Assembly (NCBI GenBank): GCA_027676805.1
Contig: JAQENU010000018.1
Location: 1 to 9,099, forward strand
Source: Coprobacillaceae bacterium UN01-12pH3A
GTDB taxonomy: Bacteria; Bacillota_I; Bacilli_A; Erysipelotrichales; Coprobacillaceae
Direction of reading: 5' to 3'
DNA: 9,099 nucleotides
Shown one piece after another: positions 6,146-9,099 of this stretch; the stretch's first letter is position 1, and each line of letters starts with the position of its first letter. The translations under genes and the position numbers were made by a program. A model generated the notes under the pieces. The model did not search any database and was not told where the DNA came from. It saw only the letters and a program-made list of their open reading frames with translations.

Positions 6146-7259
6146 TGGATTTATAGGAAAAAATATTACAGAAACACTCAAAAATATTAAAGAACAAAAA
6201 GATACTACAAAAAATATTTTTGTTGAAAAACTTTTTTTGTTTGATTTAAATAATTCTTTAAATGATTTAGATTTATTTATTAAAGAATGTGATTTTATCA
6301 TTAATTTAGCTGGTATTAATCGGCCAAAAAATACTAAAGATTTTTATGTGGGAAATAAAGATTTTATTAAAATATTATGTACTTATTTAGAGAAACATCA
6401 TAATCAATGCCCAATTATTGTTTCTTCTTCAATTCAGGTAGGGGAAAATAACGATTATGCAAAAAGTAAGAAAGAAGGCGAAGATTATCTTTTAAAGTTT
6501 TCTAAACATAATGGCAACCCAGTTTATATCTATCGGTTTGCTAATCTTTTTGGTAAATGGTGTAAACCTAATTATAATAGTGTTATTGCCACATGGTGCT
6601 ATAATATAGCACATCATTTGGATATAGAAATTAGCGATCCGAATATTGTGTTACCACTTTGTTATATTGATGATGTTGTGAATGAAATTATCTCTTGTAT
6701 GGAAGGCCACCCATATCAATGTGGAAATTATTATACAGTACATCCTATTTATGAAACTTCCCTCGGTCAGATTTTCCAAATTCTACAATCTATTAAACAC
6801 AGTAGAGAAAATTTATTACTAGTTAATCAAGCGGATGAGTTAACAAAAAAACTATATTCAACCTATTTATCATATCTACCAAAAAGTGAATTCAATTACC
6901 CATTAAAAATGAATATAGATAATAGAGGATCATTTACAGAGTTTCTTCGTACAAAAGAGAATGGTCAAATATCAATTAATATATCTAACCCAGGAATTAC
7001 AAAAGGAAACCATTGGCACCACACTAAGAATGAAAAATTTCTAGTTGTAAGTGGAACAGGAGTTATACGTTTCAGAAAAATTGGTGATGAGGAAATATTT
7101 GAGTATAAAGTATCTGGAGATAAACTGGAAGTTATAGATATCCCAGTAGGCTACACCCATAGTATAGAAAATATAGGAGATACTGATATGGTTACAGTGA
7201 TGTGGGCAAGCGAAGTTTTTGATTCAGACAAACCAGATACTTACTTTGAGGAGGTATAA
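6120..7259 (+). CDS. capF: Bifunctional UDP-sugar C3-epimerase/C4-reductase CapF (FnlB/WbjC)
   Basis: This 379-residue protein carries out the second step of UDP-L-FucNAc synthesis. The known enzyme epimerises C3 of the CapE product with its zinc-dependent cupin domain, then reduces the C4 ketone with NADPH in its SDR domain. The SDR part has GSNGFIG (7-13), INLAGINRP (61-69) and Tyr113-x3-Lys117 in DYAKSK. The C-terminal cupin (about 260-379) has GITKGNHWHHTKNEKF (292-307) with His298, His300 and Glu305, and GYTHSIEN (344-351) with His347 as likely metal ligands. The ending DKPDTYFEEV resembles S. aureus CapF, which is of similar length (369 residues from memory). Both active sites look intact. 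The start at 6120 overlaps the upstream glycosyltransferase gene by 26 bases. An alternative upstream ATG at 6105 is less likely. The gene is followed after two bases by capG. Confidence 0.95.
   Translation: MKILITGSNGFIGKNITETLKNIKEQKDTTKNIFVEKLFLFDLNNSLNDLDLFIKECDFIINLAGINRPKNTKDFYVGNKDFIKILCTYLEKHHNQCPIIVSSSIQVGENNDYAKSKKEGEDYLLKFSKHNGNPVYIYRFANLFGKWCKPNYNSVIATWCYNIAHHLDIEISDPNIVLPLCYIDDVVNEIISCMEGHPYQCGNYYTVHPIYETSLGQIFQILQSIKHSRENLLLVNQADELTKKLYSTYLSYLPKSEFNYPLKMNIDNRGSFTEFLRTKENGQISINISNPGITKGNHWHHTKNEKFLVVSGTGVIRFRKIGDEEIFEYKVSGDKLEVIDIPVGYTHSIENIGDTDMVTVMWASEVFDSDKPDTYFEEV
7249..7254 (+). promoter_or_regulatory. Ribosome binding site for the GTG start of capG
   Basis: AGGAGG lies inside the last codons of capF and seven bases before the GTG at 7262. 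The strong site and the conserved MKKLKLMTIIGTRPE beginning identify GTG as the start. Confidence 0.8.
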
Positions 7260-7261
7260 TA

Positions 7262-8389
7262 GTGAAAAAACTGAAATTAATGACAATTATTGGGACGAGA
7301 CCAGAAATTATTCGTTTATCAGCAGTCATCAAGTGCGCAGATAAATATTTTGATCACATATTAGTTCATACAGGACAGAATTGGGATTATAGACTTAATC
7401 AAATATTTTTTGAAGACCTAGGTTTAAGAGAACCCAATTATTATCTTAATAGTGTTGGAGAAAATCTAGGTGAAACAATGGGAAATATCATCGCCAAAAG
7501 CTATGAAGTGATCGCAAAAGAACAACCAGATGCTTTGCTATGTCTGGGAGACACAAATAGTGCATTAGCGGCAATTAGTGCGAAAAGATTAAAATGTCCT
7601 ATTTTTCATATGGAAGCTGGTAATCGATGTTGGGATTGGAATGTCTCAGAAATGATTAATCGTAAAATAGTTGATCATATTTCAGATATTAATCTACCCT
7701 ATACCGAACACTCAAGAAGATATTTGCTGAATGAAGGTATTGATGGAAAAACTATTTTTGTTACTGGTTCGCCAATGAGGGAAGTTTTAAGAGACCATGA
7801 GTTAGAAATAGAAGCAAGTACGGTATTAAGAGATTTAAATTTAAATCCACAAAAATATATTCTAGTCTCAGCTCATAGAGAAGAAAACATTGATAACGAA
7901 GAGCACTTTACATCTTTAATGAACTCTATCAACGCAATTGCTGAAAAATACCAGATACCTGTAATTTACAGTACGCATCCAAGGAGTATGAAATTTATCG
8001 AAAAAAGAAAATTTGATTTTCATCCTTTAGTACAAAATATGAAACCATTTGGATTCATGGATTATAATAAACTTCAAAAAAATGCATATTGTGTATTAAG
8101 TGATAGCGGAACATTATCAGAAGAAAGTGCAATTTTAAATTTCCCTGGTGTCCTAATTCGAACAAGCACTGAAAGACCAGAAGTATTAGATAAAGGTACG
8201 GTTGTCATAGGTGGGATTACCTCAAAAACCATCGAACAATCATTAGAATTAGCTGTAAGTATGTATAAAAATAAAGAGGAAGTTGTAATGGCGGAAGATT
8301 ATACAGATACAAATGTATCAGTTAAAGTAATCAAGATTATTCAAAGCTATTATGATATTGTAAATAAAACAGTATGGCAAAAGAGATAA
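7262..8389 (+). CDS. capG: UDP-N-acetyl sugar 2-epimerase CapG (FnlC/WbjD), last step to UDP-L-FucNAc
   Basis: This 375-residue protein belongs to the non-hydrolysing UDP-GlcNAc 2-epimerase family (WecB-like, GT-B fold). Motifs are IIGTRPEIIRL (9-19), LVHTGQNWDY (34-43), LCLGDTNSAL (93-102) with Asp97, IFHMEAGNR (114-122) with Glu118, VSAHREENI (202-210) with His205, LSDSGTLSEE (279-288) and TSTERPEVL (301-309). Together these are the catalytic and UDP-binding residues of the family. WecB itself would make UDP-ManNAc. The HTGQNWDY form and the position directly after capF indicate the CapG/FnlC branch, which inverts C2 of the CapF product to give UDP-L-FucNAc. Translation starts at GTG behind a strong AGGAGG, two bases after the capF stop, so the two proteins are probably made in step. 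A 42-base gap separates it from the next gene, the longest after the one behind loaP's stop or longer. Confidence 0.95.
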   Translation: MKKLKLMTIIGTRPEIIRLSAVIKCADKYFDHILVHTGQNWDYRLNQIFFEDLGLREPNYYLNSVGENLGETMGNIIAKSYEVIAKEQPDALLCLGDTNSALAAISAKRLKCPIFHMEAGNRCWDWNVSEMINRKIVDHISDINLPYTEHSRRYLLNEGIDGKTIFVTGSPMREVLRDHELEIEASTVLRDLNLNPQKYILVSAHREENIDNEEHFTSLMNSINAIAEKYQIPVIYSTHPRSMKFIEKRKFDFHPLVQNMKPFGFMDYNKLQKNAYCVLSDSGTLSEESAILNFPGVLIRTSTERPEVLDKGTVVIGGITSKTIEQSLELAVSMYKNKEEVVMAEDYTDTNVSVKVIKIIQSYYDIVNKTVWQKR

Positions 8390-8420
8390 AGGTATCCTCC
8401 CTATATGAAGAATTTATGAA

Positions 8421-8424
8421 AGGA
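8421..8424 (+). promoter_or_regulatory. Ribosome binding site for the membrane polymerase gene
   Basis: AGGA within AAAGGAAG lies seven bases before the ATG at 8432 and supports that start. A TCCTCC stretch at 8395-8400 upstream could pair with it weakly. Confidence 0.6.
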
Positions 8425-8431
8425 AGACATA

Positions 8432-9099
8432 ATGGTAAATTACTTAAATAAAATTAAGAATTATAATCTGAATAAAGTTGTTATTTATTCTATTATTTTA
8501 TTGATATTAGAAATAGTTTTACATATCTGTTCTTTAAATAATATTCTAAATATAAGTTTAAACTTTAATACTATTTTTTTAATGAGCTGCTTACAATATG
8601 TTTTTGCATTATATTATATATATAAAATAAATAAAAAGATTTCATTTTTTCTATTGTTTATCTTTACTACTTACTTTTTTTATTTTGGCTATCATTTTCT
8701 ATATTTTTTTGGTTTTACAGCAAATAATTTTATAACATCTGGAAAATTTAGCATGAATATTTTAATTCATACAAGCTATCTTCAATTGTATTGTATAAAT
8801 ATAGCTTCTATTAGTTATATAATAAGCGCTGTATTTTACAATCACTCACAAATTGAAGTTAAAACAATTTCCTATAAGGAAAAAGAATTTTTACGTAAGT
8901 TAATTATTATTACAATTATTATTTGTGGACTAGCAAAATTATATATATTAATTAGTGAGATTAATTTAAGTAACCAGATTGGTTATGCAGAAAGAGTTTT
9001 AAACGCAGGAACATTAGAACGAACTTTATTATTTAGAATTTTAAATTTTATATCAGGCTTTTTTGAACCTGCTTTATTTGGATTATTTGTTTTTAAATA
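8432..9099 (+). CDS. wzy: Polytopic membrane protein, probable O-antigen/capsule repeat-unit polymerase Wzy (3' end outside window)
   Basis: An open frame of 222 codons runs from the ATG at 8432 off the end of the window without a stop. The protein begins MVNYLNKIKNYNLNKVV and is very hydrophobic. Predicted membrane segments by eye lie near residues 15-34, 46-65, 70-93, 115-136, 156-176 and 200-221, with Lys/Asn-rich loops between them. A multi-spanning protein of this kind after glycosyltransferase and nucleotide-sugar genes is usually the Wzy polymerase, which joins lipid-linked repeat units on the outer face of the membrane. Wzy proteins share little sequence, so the call rests on topology, the aromatic-rich early helices (TTYFFYFGYHFLYFFGF, 79-95) and context. 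A Wzx flippase or an acyltransferase is possible, but neither family's N-terminal signature is visible. Codon use is extremely AT-rich. The gene follows capG after 42 bases. Confidence 0.65.
   Translation, partial: MVNYLNKIKNYNLNKVVIYSIILLILEIVLHICSLNNILNISLNFNTIFLMSCLQYVFALYYIYKINKKISFFLLFIFTTYFFYFGYHFLYFFGFTANNFITSGKFSMNILIHTSYLQLYCINIASISYIISAVFYNHSQIEVKTISYKEKEFLRKLIIITIIICGLAKLYILISEINLSNQIGYAERVLNAGTLERTLLFRILNFISGFFEPALFGLFVFK

Noticed and set aside
6101..6301. Reverse-strand open frame of 66 codons
   Set aside because: Antisense to the start of capF, where the + strand encodes an intact Rossmann fold; likely an artefact of AT-rich composition.
780..8431. Internal promoters in the operon
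   Set aside because: TATAAT-like strings are frequent by chance in this composition and none has a well-spaced -35 partner in a non-coding gap.
1..9099. Mobile elements, CRISPR arrays, tRNA or rRNA genes
   Set aside because: No transposase or integrase motifs, no regularly spaced repeats and no tRNA-like cloverleaf noticed; gaps between genes never exceed 42 bases.

Overview
The window comes from an AT-rich, low-GC Gram-positive bacterium (Bacillota). A gut-type clostridial or erysipelotrichial lineage is my best guess; no gene here fixes the genus. The clues are strong AGGAGG-type ribosome binding sites, a NusG-paralogue (LoaP-type) antiterminator at the head of the cluster, and homologues shared with Gram-positive capsule loci. 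All genes are on the + strand, packed end to end with overlaps or very short gaps, so the window reads as one long operon open at both ends.

Layout. Positions 1-129 are the C-terminal KOW domain of a LoaP-type antitermination protein. A stem-loop with a T-rich tail (118-146) overlaps its stop codon. Next come a membrane-associated phosphoglycosyl transferase that would start the repeat unit on undecaprenyl phosphate (159-776) and an NAD-dependent sugar epimerase (773-1552) that looks short at its C-terminus. A CDP-glycerol glycerophosphotransferase-family enzyme (1542-2708) and a WbuB-like GT4 glycosyltransferase (2705-3895) follow. The UDP-L-FucNAc genes capE/fnlA (3882-4925), capF/fnlB (6120-7259) and capG/fnlC (7262-8389) come next, with a second GT4 glycosyltransferase (4925-6145) between capE and capF. 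The window ends inside a multi-spanning membrane protein, probably the Wzy polymerase (8432-9099).

How it works together (inference from families). CapE, CapF and CapG convert UDP-GlcNAc to UDP-L-FucNAc. The initiating transferase loads the first sugar phosphate on the lipid carrier, and the GT4 enzymes add further sugars, one probably L-FucNAc. The glycerophosphotransferase homologue may add a polyol phosphate, and the membrane protein would polymerise the unit outside the membrane. The product would be a surface polysaccharide (capsule or cell-wall-linked) containing L-FucNAc and possibly phosphate. Flippase, export or ligation genes and any CDP-polyol synthase lie outside the window or elsewhere.

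Composition changes sharply. Sampled 60-base rows up to about 780 are mostly 35-50% GC; beyond that they are mostly 25-40%, with one row near 12% in the second GT4 gene. This fits a conserved, regulated head (loaP plus initiating transferase) joined to an exchangeable serotype-like cassette. I see no RNA genes, insertion sequences, CRISPR arrays or large repeats. The known-type pathway is well supported. The most interesting feature is the probable antiterminator-terminator control at the head.
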